64,000 nt of DNA from Candidatus Ancaeobacter aquaticus (GTDB lineage Bacteria > Auribacterota > Ancaeobacteria > Ancaeobacterales > Ancaeobacteraceae). This document shows positions 1 through 9,736 of this stretch, piece after piece. The notes below the pieces were generated by a model. It had not been told where the DNA came from and did no database searches. It saw only the letters and a list, made by a program, of their open reading frames with translations. Location of the stretch: positions 134,615-198,614 of the forward strand of contig JAVCCP010000071.1 of assembly GCA_030765405.1 (NCBI GenBank), given 5' to 3'. Both the position numbers and the translations under genes were made by a program. The stretch's first letter is position 1. Every line of letters begins with the position of its first letter.

Positions 1-766
1 GTCCGATCAGGAAGGGTTTGAACATAATAAACAGAGTCTTCGTGTTGTCGAAGTTCTTGAAAAAAAATATCCCACACACCCTGGCCTTAATCTCACATGG
101 GAGGTGCGTGAAGGGATAATGAAACATAAAAGCACCTATGACAAACCCGATATGTCCGCTTTTAAAAAAGATACGTCTTCATCACTTGAAGCACAAGTTG
201 TCGATATTGCTGATGAGATTGCCTATAACTGTCATGATGTCGACGATGGGCTTTCATCAGGTCTTTTAACAGAAAAAGAATTGCACTCCGTACCTTTATG
301 GAATGCGTGCCTCAATGACATTAGAAAAGCGCATCCTCGCGCATCAGATGAAGTCATTCGTTATTTCAGTGTACGGGCTCTCATCGACACACAGGCAAAA
401 GATGTGATATTTAATACCGAAAAATTAATTCGATCGTTACGCATCAAAAGTGCCAATGATGTACGCAACCATCACGAAAACATCGTTGTCCCGAGCAAAA
501 ATCTCCTCAAGGACGGAACTATCCTCAAAAAATTTCTCTTAAATAAACTGTACACACATCCTCGTGTACAAAAAATGAATAAGAACGCAACAAAAGTAGT
601 TACATATTTATTTGAAACGTATAGAAAGAATGAAGAACTGTTGCCAGTACAAACAAAGAGAAAACACTCGGAAGAAACAAAAAAACGATTTATTTGTGAC
701 TATATTGCGGGAATGACTGATCGTTTCGCTCTCGATGAATATCGACGCCTCTCAAAGAAACGCTAA
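1..766 (+). CDS. dgt: dGTP triphosphohydrolase-like protein, C-terminal part (5' end outside window)
   Basis: The reading frame is open from the left edge and ends at 766, so the N-terminal HD motif is not visible. What remains reads G-F-E-H-N-K-Q-S-L-R-V-V from the first codons, then a YP...PGLNLTWEVREGI segment and DEIAYNCHDVDDGL. These are the conserved middle blocks of the dGTPase-like HD hydrolases, and the Asp of the last block is the final HD-type metal ligand. The family hydrolyses dGTP or other dNTPs to the nucleoside and triphosphate and tunes dNTP pools in the cytoplasm. The C-terminal third is Lys/Arg rich, as is common in the family. It is the only plus-strand gene recognised and converges on the MEMO gene, leaving 8 bases between them. 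The GTG at 104 is internal, not the start. Confidence 0.88.
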   Translation, partial: SDQEGFEHNKQSLRVVEVLEKKYPTHPGLNLTWEVREGIMKHKSTYDKPDMSAFKKDTSSSLEAQVVDIADEIAYNCHDVDDGLSSGLLTEKELHSVPLWNACLNDIRKAHPRASDEVIRYFSVRALIDTQAKDVIFNTEKLIRSLRIKSANDVRNHHENIVVPSKNLLKDGTILKKFLLNKLYTHPRVQKMNKNATKVVTYLFETYRKNEELLPVQTKRKHSEETKKRFICDYIAGMTDRFALDEYRRLSKKR

Positions 767-774
767 CGCGCACT

Positions 775-1578
775 TCAGGATACCGTTACACCGGCGTACC
801 CGACAACGGAACTATAATCACCTATGGCATCGCCACTATTCATATATGAGACAAGGTGTGCTTTTTTTGCGCCAAGTTCTTTCGCGGCAATAAGCATAAT
901 CGCCGTGGGGGCATACCCGCACATGGTAATATTATAATCACTTACTGTGTGCAGCATTTTCTTTTCATCGAGTTTTAATATTGCCTGCAAGGCCATTTCA
1001 TCTTTTTCTTTTGCAGCTTCTGCCGACTCATAATGTGTCATGTCAGAGCTCGCAATAATTAATACTTTTGACTCCGTCTCTTTAATAGACTCAGCAATAC
1101 ATTTTCCCACACACTCAAACACCTCTTCATCATACCCACCAATACATATCGGTACAATCCTGACATCTTTTTTCACGTACTGCAAAAAAGGCACCTGCAC
1201 CTCAAGTGAGTGTTCGTGTCGGTGAGCATCTTCGTCCTCTTTGATATAGGAGCACTTTTCTCTTATCTTATATGCAAGCGTTTGATCTATATCGACCGTG
1301 CCAAGAGGAGTCTGCCACTGACCTTCAGACATAATAGCATAATCCGATCCGAGACCCCGGTGATTTGGTCCAAGTATAATAACAGTATCAGGAACATGTA
1401 TTTCGGAAAACAATTGCCCCGCAACCATTCCAGAGCACATATATCCCGCATGCGGACTCATAACCCCAATAACATTGCTCTTATCTTTTTTAGGATCAAT
1501 ATATTTTTCTATCTCAATTTTGAGTAATTTCTCAGTGTCTGGATAAAACTGACCGGCTACGGCAGGAAGACGTTTCAT
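775..1578 (-). CDS. MEMO1 family protein (AmmeMemoRadiSam system protein B)
   Basis: A 267-residue protein of normal family length that matches MEMO from end to end. It has RLPAVAGQFYP at the N-terminus, SPHAGY at 41-46, GPNHRG at 70-75, EHSLEVQVPFL at 122-132, SSDMTHY at 177-183 and CGYAP at 220-224. In human MEMO1 a metal site is formed by two His and one Cys; the equivalents here are H43, H73 and C220, all present. The fold is related to extradiol dioxygenases. Bacterial and archaeal members often sit beside AMMECR1 and radical-SAM genes, and the reaction of that trio is not known. Neither partner is in this window. The start is ATG followed by the conserved N-terminus. The gene is followed at once by the convergent dgt end. 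Confidence 0.88.
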   Translation of the reverse strand: MKRLPAVAGQFYPDTEKLLKIEIEKYIDPKKDKSNVIGVMSPHAGYMCSGMVAGQLFSEIHVPDTVIILGPNHRGLGSDYAIMSEGQWQTPLGTVDIDQTLAYKIREKCSYIKEDEDAHRHEHSLEVQVPFLQYVKKDVRIVPICIGGYDEEVFECVGKCIAESIKETESKVLIIASSDMTHYESAEAAKEKDEMALQAILKLDEKKMLHTVSDYNITMCGYAPTAIMLIAAKELGAKKAHLVSYMNSGDAIGDYSSVVGYAGVTVS

Positions 1579-1594
1579 GCTATAAACCTTTCTT

Positions 1595-1687
1595 AAGCTA
1601 TAAGCTGTAAGTTGTAAGCTTTAAGAAAAAAATAATACCTATAATTTGAGACTAAAGACCTCAGACCAGAGACTACAGACTAAAAAC
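1595..1687. repeat. Two 7-nt-period tandem arrays in the 1579-1800 gap
   Basis: At 1595-1625 the units read aagctat, aagctgt, aagttgt, aagcttt. At 1649-1683 they read agactaa, agacctc, agaccag, agactac, agactaa. Both keep an exact 7-base period with different units. The rest of this 222-base gap holds a weak 7-bp inverted repeat (gaaattt/aaatttc, 1770-1789) just past the pseudopilin stop and no convincing small gene. Confidence 0.75.
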
Positions 1688-1800
1688 ACAACATAAAAAA
1701 AACGCCTAAAATCTAGCCCCTAGCACAATCACTAACAACGTGTTATCCCCTTCGGAGACTAAACCCAGAGAAATTTATTTACAAATTTCGTGAGTACGAG

Positions 1801-2379
1801 TTACGGTCTTTTTCCCCATGATTGCCAGCTGCCGTTTGCTGGATACCCTGGTTCGGGCTTGGTGTAGGCATTCTTCGAGAACCACTCAACATGTCCGTCG
1901 GCAAAACCAAGATTGCTGCCACCTGTATGGCGTGGATTCGCATCATTGTATATAGTGTCAATTAAGAGCACCGTATGACTGAGTGCTATATCAGGGTTAT
2001 CAGCTGCAGTATCAACCAAATGCGTACTCGGATTATAATCATAATGGGTATAGTTCCCATTTATCGGTCCTCTTTTTTCTCCCGCTTGATTACGAAAGCT
2101 CGGGCATTTGAACACATCATAACTCTCAACATAGGTTGGATATAAAGTACTGATTAACTGACCATTATTGGCAACTGTTGGGAATACCTTATGATCCTGC
2201 TCAAACAAATTTATCCCAATCAATATCTGACGCATATTTGATGCACATTTTGCCTGATTCGCTTTTTCTTTTGCAGAGAATATTGCTGGAAGAAGAAGCC
2301 CAACCAAAACCACTAAAATACCAACCACAACCAACAGTTCTACGAGAGTAAATCCTTTTTTATTCTTTTTATGTGTCAT
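1801..2379 (-). CDS. Type II secretion/type IV-like pseudopilin, H-X9-DG family
   Basis: A 192-residue prepilin-like protein. A short basic leader ends at G9, followed by F10-T-L-V-E14 and a hydrophobic helix to about residue 34. That is the class III signal cut and N-methylated by PilD/GspO peptidase, with the +5 Glu in place. The C-terminal half carries H151, nine residues, then D161-G162, the H-X9-DG signature of large pseudopilin families in Planctomycetes, Verrucomicrobia and relatives. It should sit in the inner membrane until assembled into a pseudopilus or pilus. It lies 12 bases downstream of the GH35 gene rather than in the pilus cluster at 30-42 kb, so it may be a substrate-specific or surface minor pilin. 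The Shine-Dalgarno is weak (acggtga). Exact role unknown. Confidence 0.85.
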   Translation of the reverse strand: MTHKKNKKGFTLVELLVVVGILVVLVGLLLPAIFSAKEKANQAKCASNMRQILIGINLFEQDHKVFPTVANNGQLISTLYPTYVESYDVFKCPSFRNQAGEKRGPINGNYTHYDYNPSTHLVDTAADNPDIALSHTVLLIDTIYNDANPRHTGGSNLGFADGHVEWFSKNAYTKPEPGYPANGSWQSWGKRP

Positions 2380-2391
2380 ACGTATTCACCG

Positions 2392-4812
2392 TCAAAAATT
2401 AATACTAATTTTTGAAAATCCTTCCCTATTTATGAACTTTAAAGATATCTTCTTTCCTGCACCTGAGAATAATATTTTCTTATTATTATATAATACTGAT
2501 TTAGGCTTAGATTGCAACTCAAGATCAAGCTCACCCTGTTCGGACGGAATACCTTTTACATCAATGATGAGTTGTGCTTTCTTTACTTTTGAATTATACA
2601 CTTCAACTGTTGATGACACGATACGACCTTTCTCTTTTGGCAGCGGCAAACATACCGGTAGCATATATGCAGTCATGGGGGGAATTGTCATACGCCCCTT
2701 TTTCGGCAAACACAATTCTTTTCCTGTAATCGGATCCGTATAGAACACTTTCGTTGTATGTGCCATATTGTGGTAATTTATTATAAAAAGATACGCGTAA
2801 TCAGTACCAAACCGCTGAACGACTCTTATATCTTCATTATCCGCATATGCATTTTTCTTTATATGGCCAAAACTCAATATTTTCTCGTATGCAAGCCTGT
2901 GTTCGTGAATGCAATTTGTAAAACCTGTTCCCAAAAAGAGAACCTTCCCTTTGCCACACTTAATATTAAACCCACATGGCTTACCATCATCGCTCACACG
3001 GGCAATTACTTTTCCTGCATTACTCTCATATTCGTTAATCCTTGAAAAAACATATTGATCAGTCATTCCCATAAAATCAATTTTTGGAGAAGCAGGAGTA
3101 ATACTGGCAATCTCCTTAAGCTTTAAGGCATCCTTTAGAATTGTGCATTTATTAAGGAACAGGTCAAAATGCGGTACTGTAGGCATCAAAATAAGATTAC
3201 CGCCGCGCCTTACATAATCGACTATTTTTCTCTGTGTCTCGGGGGACATATACTCAAGTGATACTACTGAGAGCTGCTTGTATTCCAACAATTCTTCAAC
3301 CGTTGTTTTTTCAAGATCATATATATCGATGTCATAGTTAAGCATCTGTACCGCTTTTAAGAGTCCATCAAAATAAATTTGGTCCCGTACCGGCTTGGTA
3401 TCATATTTCAATCCAATACCATATGGATCAAACAGAAAAGCACCGCCAAAAGGATGTGTGAACTCGGTTTCATAGTACGGAGCATAAAAACCTACCGCCA
3501 TATTACTTTTTCTTTCCGAACGCAACAAGAATTGCCCGTTATAGCCTAACCAATACCCCATATCCTTAATTACAGAGTATAGCGGCAATTCTTTACCTTC
3601 TACATCAAGTGCGGTATCCCAATAAAATGTCGGGCCATAATGCCCTTTCCCTTGCGGATTCTTCCCTTGCGAGAACATATAAAAATTCATCCCGAAAAGC
3701 CCGTTACCTAAGCTTGATTTATAAAAGAGTTCTAATTCTTTCGGATATGTTCTCACGCAATACTCTCTTGACCCAGCCTGAAATTCAGCGGCAAAGATCG
3801 GTCCTTCTCTAAACCGCATCGCCTTTAATATTTCATTACAGGGGAAATCATCGTGCATATTCCGATATGAAGGGTTCTCAGGAATATGATCAACGCCAAA
3901 AACAACATCTTTATGTTTCTTGAATACCTCATCATACATAGTTATATTCAAAGGAAAATCTTTTGCGCGACTGTACACCCATCCGGGAACATTATGATAG
4001 AGCAGTACATTTACATCATGGCTGCGCACTTCATCGATAATCCAATCAAGATACAATGCATAATAATGACGATGAAATAAATGCCATTGCCTGTGTAAAT
4101 TAAAATGATGTTTCGTACACGCAATCCCTGAAGGCGCTTCAACCTCATCAAATGTTTTGTAATGTGTAGACATTATCGAATTCATCTCGGCAATATCTTT
4201 ATATTTATCTTTGAGGTATTGATGATAATATTGCAACGTGACAGGGCTGTAATCTCCTAACCCCCCAAGCCATTGATTAAGTCCAACTTCATTACATACC
4301 TGCAGCATGGCAATTGGCCCATTGTTCTCAACCTGATAGTCGCGCACAATCGCAAGCACTTTGTCATACCATCTTCTGATACACGCGAGAAAATCAGGAT
4401 GCATATAGGAAACAATAAATGGAAATACATTTATTCCTTGTGGTGTTAATGCCAGGTGATCAGGATAGTTTTTTGACAACCAGAGAGGAAGACCCTGATT
4501 GATATATTCTGCAATAATGTACGGACCGGGCTTTATAGTCACATACAGATTCATTTTCTTAGCAAGTTTAATAAATCCGATCAAATCTCTTTCAGGAACC
4601 GTTTTCCCCTCGAAATCAAATTTACCTTCTTCATATTCGTGCCAATCCCATGGGACATAGGTTGACACAAAATCGCAATTTGCCTTTTTTAGTTTTTCGA
4701 GATGAACCCGCCATAATTTCTTTTTGATTCTGTAATAATGAATTTCTCCCGAATACAAACAATATGGTTTATCATTAAGAACAAAACTCTTGTTATTTGC
4801 AGTAAATTCCAT
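2392..4812 (-). CDS. Glycoside hydrolase family 35-like beta-galactosidase
   Basis: An 806-residue enzyme. Residues 1-110 follow GH35 closely: SGEIHYYRI, a TYVPWDWHEYEEGKFDFEG block at 51-69, KPGPYI at 94-99 and GLPLWL at 107-112. The likely acid/base is E175 in QVCNEVG and the likely nucleophile is E343 in AAEFQAG, by position in a GH35 (beta/alpha)8 barrel. Spacing between them is longer than in the human enzyme. A C-terminal beta-rich region follows from about 430. No signal peptide is visible, so it probably acts in the cytoplasm on imported oligosaccharides, cleaving terminal beta-galactosides or related sugars. A strong ribosome site (aaggaggaa) precedes the ATG. It sits between a pseudopilin and the CBM-containing exported proteins, which suggests a shared glycan substrate. 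The exact sugar specificity cannot be read. Confidence 0.82.
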   Translation of the reverse strand: MEFTANNKSFVLNDKPYCLYSGEIHYYRIKKKLWRVHLEKLKKANCDFVSTYVPWDWHEYEEGKFDFEGKTVPERDLIGFIKLAKKMNLYVTIKPGPYIIAEYINQGLPLWLSKNYPDHLALTPQGINVFPFIVSYMHPDFLACIRRWYDKVLAIVRDYQVENNGPIAMLQVCNEVGLNQWLGGLGDYSPVTLQYYHQYLKDKYKDIAEMNSIMSTHYKTFDEVEAPSGIACTKHHFNLHRQWHLFHRHYYALYLDWIIDEVRSHDVNVLLYHNVPGWVYSRAKDFPLNITMYDEVFKKHKDVVFGVDHIPENPSYRNMHDDFPCNEILKAMRFREGPIFAAEFQAGSREYCVRTYPKELELFYKSSLGNGLFGMNFYMFSQGKNPQGKGHYGPTFYWDTALDVEGKELPLYSVIKDMGYWLGYNGQFLLRSERKSNMAVGFYAPYYETEFTHPFGGAFLFDPYGIGLKYDTKPVRDQIYFDGLLKAVQMLNYDIDIYDLEKTTVEELLEYKQLSVVSLEYMSPETQRKIVDYVRRGGNLILMPTVPHFDLFLNKCTILKDALKLKEIASITPASPKIDFMGMTDQYVFSRINEYESNAGKVIARVSDDGKPCGFNIKCGKGKVLFLGTGFTNCIHEHRLAYEKILSFGHIKKNAYADNEDIRVVQRFGTDYAYLFIINYHNMAHTTKVFYTDPITGKELCLPKKGRMTIPPMTAYMLPVCLPLPKEKGRIVSSTVEVYNSKVKKAQLIIDVKGIPSEQGELDLELQSKPKSVLYNNKKILFSGAGKKISLKFINREGFSKISINF

Positions 4813-4853
4813 GTATGCGTTTCCTCCTTACATGCACAATATAATAATTATCT

Positions 4854-5504
4854 TTATTGCTTCGCCTTATCCTTCTTTATAAATTCAATATCATCAATAT
4901 ATATCGTTCCTTCAGACGAAGTAACCTTATTCTTCTCAAACACAAGAATCAATTCTGTTAACGATGAGAGATCTTTCATTGGTTTATCTTCCCCGTCTCT
5001 AAACATTTTAAGGGGAATATAAAACCTTCTCCACCTTCCTTGTATGCCATCAATGTATAGCGATGCCTTCTCGCCAACATTATTCTTTATTTCAAATTTG
5101 CATACATGTGTATAATCTCTTTTCTTATCCCCTTTTATACCGATAGACATTTTATCGACATCTCTTAGATCAATTTTATCGAGCTTAAACCATACACCAT
5201 TAAAGACAGGGTATCCTGTTGAGGGAATATCTTCTTCCGGATACGAAAGATCATAATCAACCTGCAAGACTTTACCCCTTTTGCGCGCTTCATTCTCGTT
5301 TTTTGGCGTTATAACGTTAGCATCAGCAATGTAACTCGGATGAGTTTCCCACGTGCCATATTCAATATTCTTCTTTTTTACAATATCATTTTCCTGAAAA
5401 TCGTAGAGTGTTATTTTTTCCTCTGAAGCAGACATCGCCTCAAATGAACCAACAAAAAGAATACACACGCTACATAAAATATACATGGCATATTTTTTCC
5501 TCAT
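4854..5504 (-). CDS. Exported stand-alone carbohydrate-binding module (CBM11/CIA30-like)
   Basis: A 216-residue protein with a signal peptide (basic start, hydrophobic 5-22, A-M-S-A-S-E cleavage region). The remainder is one jelly-roll domain like those at the N-termini of the next two proteins and in the lipoprotein at 9.8-10.4 kb. Shared elements are QVDYDLS, GVWFKLDKIDL, IGIKGDK, GIQGRWRRFYIPL, LTELILVFE and GTIYIDDIEF. The fold is most like CBM11 and CIA30 galactose-binding-like domains, which bind beta-glucans or other ligands. It has no enzyme part, so it may be a soluble glycan-binding protein in the periplasm or medium. A good ribosome site (aaggagc) precedes the ATG. The ligand is unknown. 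Confidence 0.72.
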   Translation of the reverse strand: MRKKYAMYILCSVCILFVGSFEAMSASEEKITLYDFQENDIVKKKNIEYGTWETHPSYIADANVITPKNENEARKRGKVLQVDYDLSYPEEDIPSTGYPVFNGVWFKLDKIDLRDVDKMSIGIKGDKKRDYTHVCKFEIKNNVGEKASLYIDGIQGRWRRFYIPLKMFRDGEDKPMKDLSSLTELILVFEKNKVTSSEGTIYIDDIEFIKKDKAKQ

Positions 5505-5566
5505 ACTATGAGCTCCTTCTCGTGAGCAAATATATGCTCAGGTCGTTTTTGTTATATTATTACACA

Positions 5567-5594
5567 AGAGTATTATCACATAAACTATCTGCAA
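5567..5594 (-). promoter_or_regulatory. Possible sigma70-type promoter for the CBM exoprotein
   Basis: On the minus strand TTGCAG (5589-5594), a 16-base spacer and TACTCT (5567-5572) resemble a -35/-10 pair about 60 bases before the start codon. A small GAGCA/TGCTC hairpin lies in the leader. Match quality is only moderate. Confidence 0.3.
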
Positions 5595-5602
5595 TATACA
5601 CT

Positions 5603-7501
5603 CTACTTTTTACTGTTTTTCTTTTTATCCGCATAGGGATTTTTAAGTGTTTTTACGTTTGTATTCGATTTCGACGACTTAAAGCCGCATGAACGCAATG
5701 CACTTCGTACCGATTTATTTTTCATGAAATATTTCCAAATCATGCCCGAGCGATAATTTTCGATCATTAAAAGTATTGGGCCCTGATCAATACCGATATT
5801 CATTTTTGAAAACCATTTCTCTGAAGGATTAAATGCATCAATAAATCCGAACTTGCCCCATATTTTTTTGCCATATTTCTTGTACATATGCTTCATTGCA
5901 GATAGTGAATATTCTGGAGTGAACACAAAAGAACCCAGAGCAGCAGTTGGAGCTATTGTTCCGTCACAAAAACCGTTCGGAGCACCATATATCGCATATC
6001 CACGAGGACCATCAGACGCAGTAAGCCCCCAACAATCTTTTTTAAATCCCTTATAATAATCACTATTATCTATACACCACTTTCGGTTTGCCATTGTCGC
6101 AAGAATCGAATTTTCAAAATAGTCCATAAATGCATCTCTTTTATTCTTAAAATTAATCCATATATGAGAATATTGATGAGTAAATAAAGGTAAAATACCA
6201 ACAAATGAGTACTCTCCATATTTCATTTCCGGTCTTTTTAATCGCATCCATGCATCAGCACTTATGGGGTGCGTTGGAGATCCAATAGCCAGAATATAGA
6301 GTATCGCTAATTCATTATATGAATCCCAACTATAACTGATCCGCTCTTCGTCACAGGTGTACCCCATTGATATAAACCCTTTTCTATTCATAAGCCAGGG
6401 CCACTCAACACGTTCATATAGTTTCTGTGCTAACTCTTCAACTTCGGTCCCCATATAATACTGCCCCGCAACAAGCGCACCTGCAATGAATAACGCCGTA
6501 TCAATCGATGAAACTTCACACATGTTTTTTCGTTGGCCTGTTTTCATATCCAGGTAATGATAGTAAAAACCATGCACATCACATACATCGTTATAAAAAT
6601 ATTTGAGCGTTGTAAGAACACGGGAATATGCAGAGAAATGTGAAATCCATCCCCTTTCTTCAGCTACACATATAGCCGCGAGCCCAAACCCGACTGATGC
6701 AATACTGCACACATGATAATTGTCATCTTTAAATGCATGTGATATGTCTTTTATAAGCCCATTTTTTGGATTAGCCCCTTTCCAAAAGAAGAGAAATGCT
6801 TTCTTTTGAACAAAGTCCATGAACTCATCGTTCGTCATGTTTTCAACGTTTGGCTGCTCAATAACAACCTGGGGAGCTATCCCATTTAATATTCCTTCAC
6901 CCTGCCGCACCAATTCAAAGTTATCAAAATATATCGTTCCGTAATTAGAGCTATCTTTCCCGTAATCAAATGTTATGGATATATTATCAAGTGAATGCCA
7001 ATCATGTATGTCTGAGAAATCAGAAAGGGGAATAACGACTTTTTGCCACTCCCCAGTAATGCCGCTTTCAAGATATCTATCGATCGGTAATTTTGTTTCG
7101 AACCACAAAACATCTTTTATGCCAATAGTACATTTCTCTCCACCGAAATCTCCTCTCACCCAGAAAGAGAACGTATCATATGCAGAATAATCAGCTTTAT
7201 TAAGAGCGGTCCACCACCCTGCCTCTCCACCCTTACTATCTACATCGTATTTTAATTTTAAGGCATATCCACTGAGAGGTTTCTCAAACAATACTATTTT
7301 GGTTTCATTCTTTTTATAGCCAGAAAGTATTTTGCTAACGCTCTTACACCATGTATCGGACGCGCCACCAACTTTGTTTGGGCCCCCACGAGAATTAAAA
7401 TTATCTACACACAGTGTTTCTGATAATGCATGCTTTTGGCACAACATGACCAAAACAATAATACATATGCTAAAAAAACTCTGTCTCAATACTTTTTTCA
7501 T
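5603..7501 (-). CDS. Exported CBM plus glycoamylase-family (GH144-like) glycoside hydrolase
   Basis: 632 residues: signal peptide (1 to about 27), the shared CBM11/CIA30-like module (about 30-205, starting CVDNFNSRGG and ending GTIYFDNFELV), then an alpha/alpha-barrel domain (about 225-600). The barrel has the glycoamylase (PF10091) signatures: WGLTASDGPRGYAIYGAP ending near 508, DGTIAPTAAL, FTPEYSL, GFIDAFNP near 555 and IGIDQGPILLMIEN near 569-580. Characterised GH144 members are endo-beta-1,2-glucanases; others in the Pfam family act on related glucans. A Lys-rich tail ends the protein. It should act outside the inner membrane, with the CBM holding the polymer. It shares order and strand with a paralogous gene 40 bases upstream, so they are probably co-transcribed. 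Family assignment is firm; beta-1,2-glucan as substrate is inference. Confidence 0.85.
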   Translation of the reverse strand: MKKVLRQSFFSICIIVLVMLCQKHALSETLCVDNFNSRGGPNKVGGASDTWCKSVSKILSGYKKNETKIVLFEKPLSGYALKLKYDVDSKGGEAGWWTALNKADYSAYDTFSFWVRGDFGGEKCTIGIKDVLWFETKLPIDRYLESGITGEWQKVVIPLSDFSDIHDWHSLDNISITFDYGKDSSNYGTIYFDNFELVRQGEGILNGIAPQVVIEQPNVENMTNDEFMDFVQKKAFLFFWKGANPKNGLIKDISHAFKDDNYHVCSIASVGFGLAAICVAEERGWISHFSAYSRVLTTLKYFYNDVCDVHGFYYHYLDMKTGQRKNMCEVSSIDTALFIAGALVAGQYYMGTEVEELAQKLYERVEWPWLMNRKGFISMGYTCDEERISYSWDSYNELAILYILAIGSPTHPISADAWMRLKRPEMKYGEYSFVGILPLFTHQYSHIWINFKNKRDAFMDYFENSILATMANRKWCIDNSDYYKGFKKDCWGLTASDGPRGYAIYGAPNGFCDGTIAPTAALGSFVFTPEYSLSAMKHMYKKYGKKIWGKFGFIDAFNPSEKWFSKMNIGIDQGPILLMIENYRSGMIWKYFMKNKSVRSALRSCGFKSSKSNTNVKTLKNPYADKKKNSKK

Positions 7502-7540
7502 ACATCACCCTGATTAAAATAACCAAGAAACATTATATAC

Positions 7541-9682
7541 TCATTCAAGTAATTTTTCCACTTCAAGTAATTTTTTTGCGTTGTTATTTACATCATCTTG
7601 AGCAAAACGTTTACGTATTGCCCCGTCATTCAAATAATTGTTAAGGGCGATAAGGATCATCCCTTGATCGAGAGCGAGGTACTTATACGAGACTTTCCCT
7701 GTATGGGGATCGACTGCATCATAAAAACCGCACTCGCCATATATATCATATAACTCAATCATCACTCTCATATTCTTTATGGCTTCTTTTGGAACAAATT
7801 CAAGCGCTAGAAATGTCACATGCGGCGTCACCACACCCGTTTTATATCCTCGAGATCCAAGTATAGGAACACCATACTCAGAGTATCCGTCGCCCGGAAC
7901 ACTTGACGGACTCATGCCCCATACAGGATATCCTAACTCTCCTAAAGCATATCGCGCATGCAAGAGCGCATGAACCTTATCGTTCATTCCCAATCCTTCA
8001 GGCGCTACTTGTTTCTCCTCTATCACCAAAGTTGGCATCAACGCTTCAAAGAGCGACCCCCCCCAGCTCGGAACATATTTTAATCCATCATACTCGTAGT
8101 ATCCGCCATACATAGGCACACCAAGGTAAACTTTTTCGTGACGATTTTCGGGATCCATCTGCTGCCACTTATATTTTGCGGGAAAGGTTCTATGCAGCTT
8201 AAACCAATGTTCAATAGGGATATCACCTTTTCCAATAGCCATATAGCTCACTGCACGCGGTTCGGTATAAAATATGCCATAATTATATTCTGATGGATAC
8301 TGAATGTTCGTATAATACCCGTGGCTCATATGTTGTTCTACCTCATCATAAAAAAAACTGAAGTCCATAGCATCAATAATTGATGTTGCTCTACCATACA
8401 ACTCTTCTTTAAATGCGTTTCTTACCACATAGAGCCCTAACACAAGCCAGCCGGAATCAACAGATGAAATAAAGTAGCTTGTTCTTTCCAACGTAGACGT
8501 ATCATAATAATTATAAGGAAAATTATTGCTATATTTTTCCATTTTCTCAACGGAATCAATTGTTTGTGTTATGCGTTTAATTGCTTCATCTCTAGAAATA
8601 AAACCTAGGTCGTGTGCGGAAACTATACACATCAGATATATGCCAATATTGGTAACATTCGTGTAATCACCTATTATGGTTTCATCTCCAAGCACTGTAT
8701 CTTTTGTAAATACGATCGTATCTAACGGAAGGTGCGTATCCTTATCTACAAATAACTCAAAGTACTTCCAAGTATCGCGGGCAATTTCTTTCAGAAAAGC
8801 CCTATCATCGACCGAAAATTCTTTTTTGACAACAACTTGGGTTGGAAACTTTCCACCAAGTCGTTTCTCTATAAGGTACTTTGCCGTATCAATCTTCGAT
8901 AGACCGCGGATACCCTTTTCTTGATGGCGCTTAACTTCATCATATATGCTTGGTCCCGGATCCCCGGTTTTTACAACTGCTATATCATCAATCAGGATCG
9001 TTCCAGTTTTTTTGTCACATAATCGATCTTTAAACACAATGACAAGCTCGTCCATCCCACTCCAGTGGCGGATTCCATTCATAACATTCAATGGAATACG
9101 TACTCTTTGCCACTGATCGGTAATTCCGGTAACAATATAGCTCCCTTTAACCCATTGGGGATCACCATATACCTTTTTCTTTTCTTCATCCTCATTTGCG
9201 ATGCATTTTTTCTTACATTCAATCTTAAACGTCGTGGTATATCCCAATTCCTTATCACCCTTAACCCAAAACTCTAAATGATCATACCCTGACATATCGA
9301 ATTTATTAAGCAGTGTCCAATATCCATTTGAGACAGGTATCGATGACTCAACGTCATAATCTAATCGTAAATATTTACTATCTTTGACACGAGGCTGAGC
9401 GGAAACAATCGATGCCCGACAATACTGCTCTCTATTCGAAGGATCTTCTTCCCATGCACCGGAATTCCCATTAAGATTATTCCCCATAACACCACTTTCA
9501 AAATCATCGATAATACATCTATCAGCATGATCATTTTGAAGGTTGCCAGCAGTTTCTCCGCTAGTGGTATTCTGAGTATCGGAAGAAGAGTTTTGAAGAA
9601 ACATGGCCCCAATAATAATGCAAAAAGACAATACAATAGTGGCAAGATAGATATTCCGCATATGTCTGTTATTTTTTGCCAT
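7541..9682 (-). CDS. Membrane-anchored CBM plus glycoamylase/NdvB-like alpha-barrel protein
   Basis: I chose the ATG at 9682, which has GAGG six bases upstream; a TTG four codons earlier is also open. About 713 residues: an uncleaved N-terminal membrane helix (about 8-30), a low-complexity Ser/Thr/Asn linker, the shared CBM11/CIA30-like module (CIIDDFES to GTILIDDIAVV), then a long alpha-helical barrel. Its motifs TNVTNIGIYL, SAHDLGFIS, NYYDTSTL, ISSVDSGWL, WGGSLFEALMPTLV, GVPILGSRGY and YLALDQGMILIALNNYL resemble the glycoamylase region of cyclic beta-1,2-glucan synthase NdvB and GH144/GH162 enzymes. It is probably anchored in the inner membrane facing the periplasm, hydrolysing or processing glucans. 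It sits downstream of the CBM lipoprotein after a terminator and upstream of the GH144-like gene. Confidence 0.8.
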   Translation of the reverse strand: MAKNNRHMRNIYLATIVLSFCIIIGAMFLQNSSSDTQNTTSGETAGNLQNDHADRCIIDDFESGVMGNNLNGNSGAWEEDPSNREQYCRASIVSAQPRVKDSKYLRLDYDVESSIPVSNGYWTLLNKFDMSGYDHLEFWVKGDKELGYTTTFKIECKKKCIANEDEEKKKVYGDPQWVKGSYIVTGITDQWQRVRIPLNVMNGIRHWSGMDELVIVFKDRLCDKKTGTILIDDIAVVKTGDPGPSIYDEVKRHQEKGIRGLSKIDTAKYLIEKRLGGKFPTQVVVKKEFSVDDRAFLKEIARDTWKYFELFVDKDTHLPLDTIVFTKDTVLGDETIIGDYTNVTNIGIYLMCIVSAHDLGFISRDEAIKRITQTIDSVEKMEKYSNNFPYNYYDTSTLERTSYFISSVDSGWLVLGLYVVRNAFKEELYGRATSIIDAMDFSFFYDEVEQHMSHGYYTNIQYPSEYNYGIFYTEPRAVSYMAIGKGDIPIEHWFKLHRTFPAKYKWQQMDPENRHEKVYLGVPMYGGYYEYDGLKYVPSWGGSLFEALMPTLVIEEKQVAPEGLGMNDKVHALLHARYALGELGYPVWGMSPSSVPGDGYSEYGVPILGSRGYKTGVVTPHVTFLALEFVPKEAIKNMRVMIELYDIYGECGFYDAVDPHTGKVSYKYLALDQGMILIALNNYLNDGAIRKRFAQDDVNNNAKKLLEVEKLLE

Positions 9683-9736
9683 TTGAGACCTCAAAAGGGG
9701 TTAACCTGTAATTCTCAGGGGTTCTGCGTAAATATA

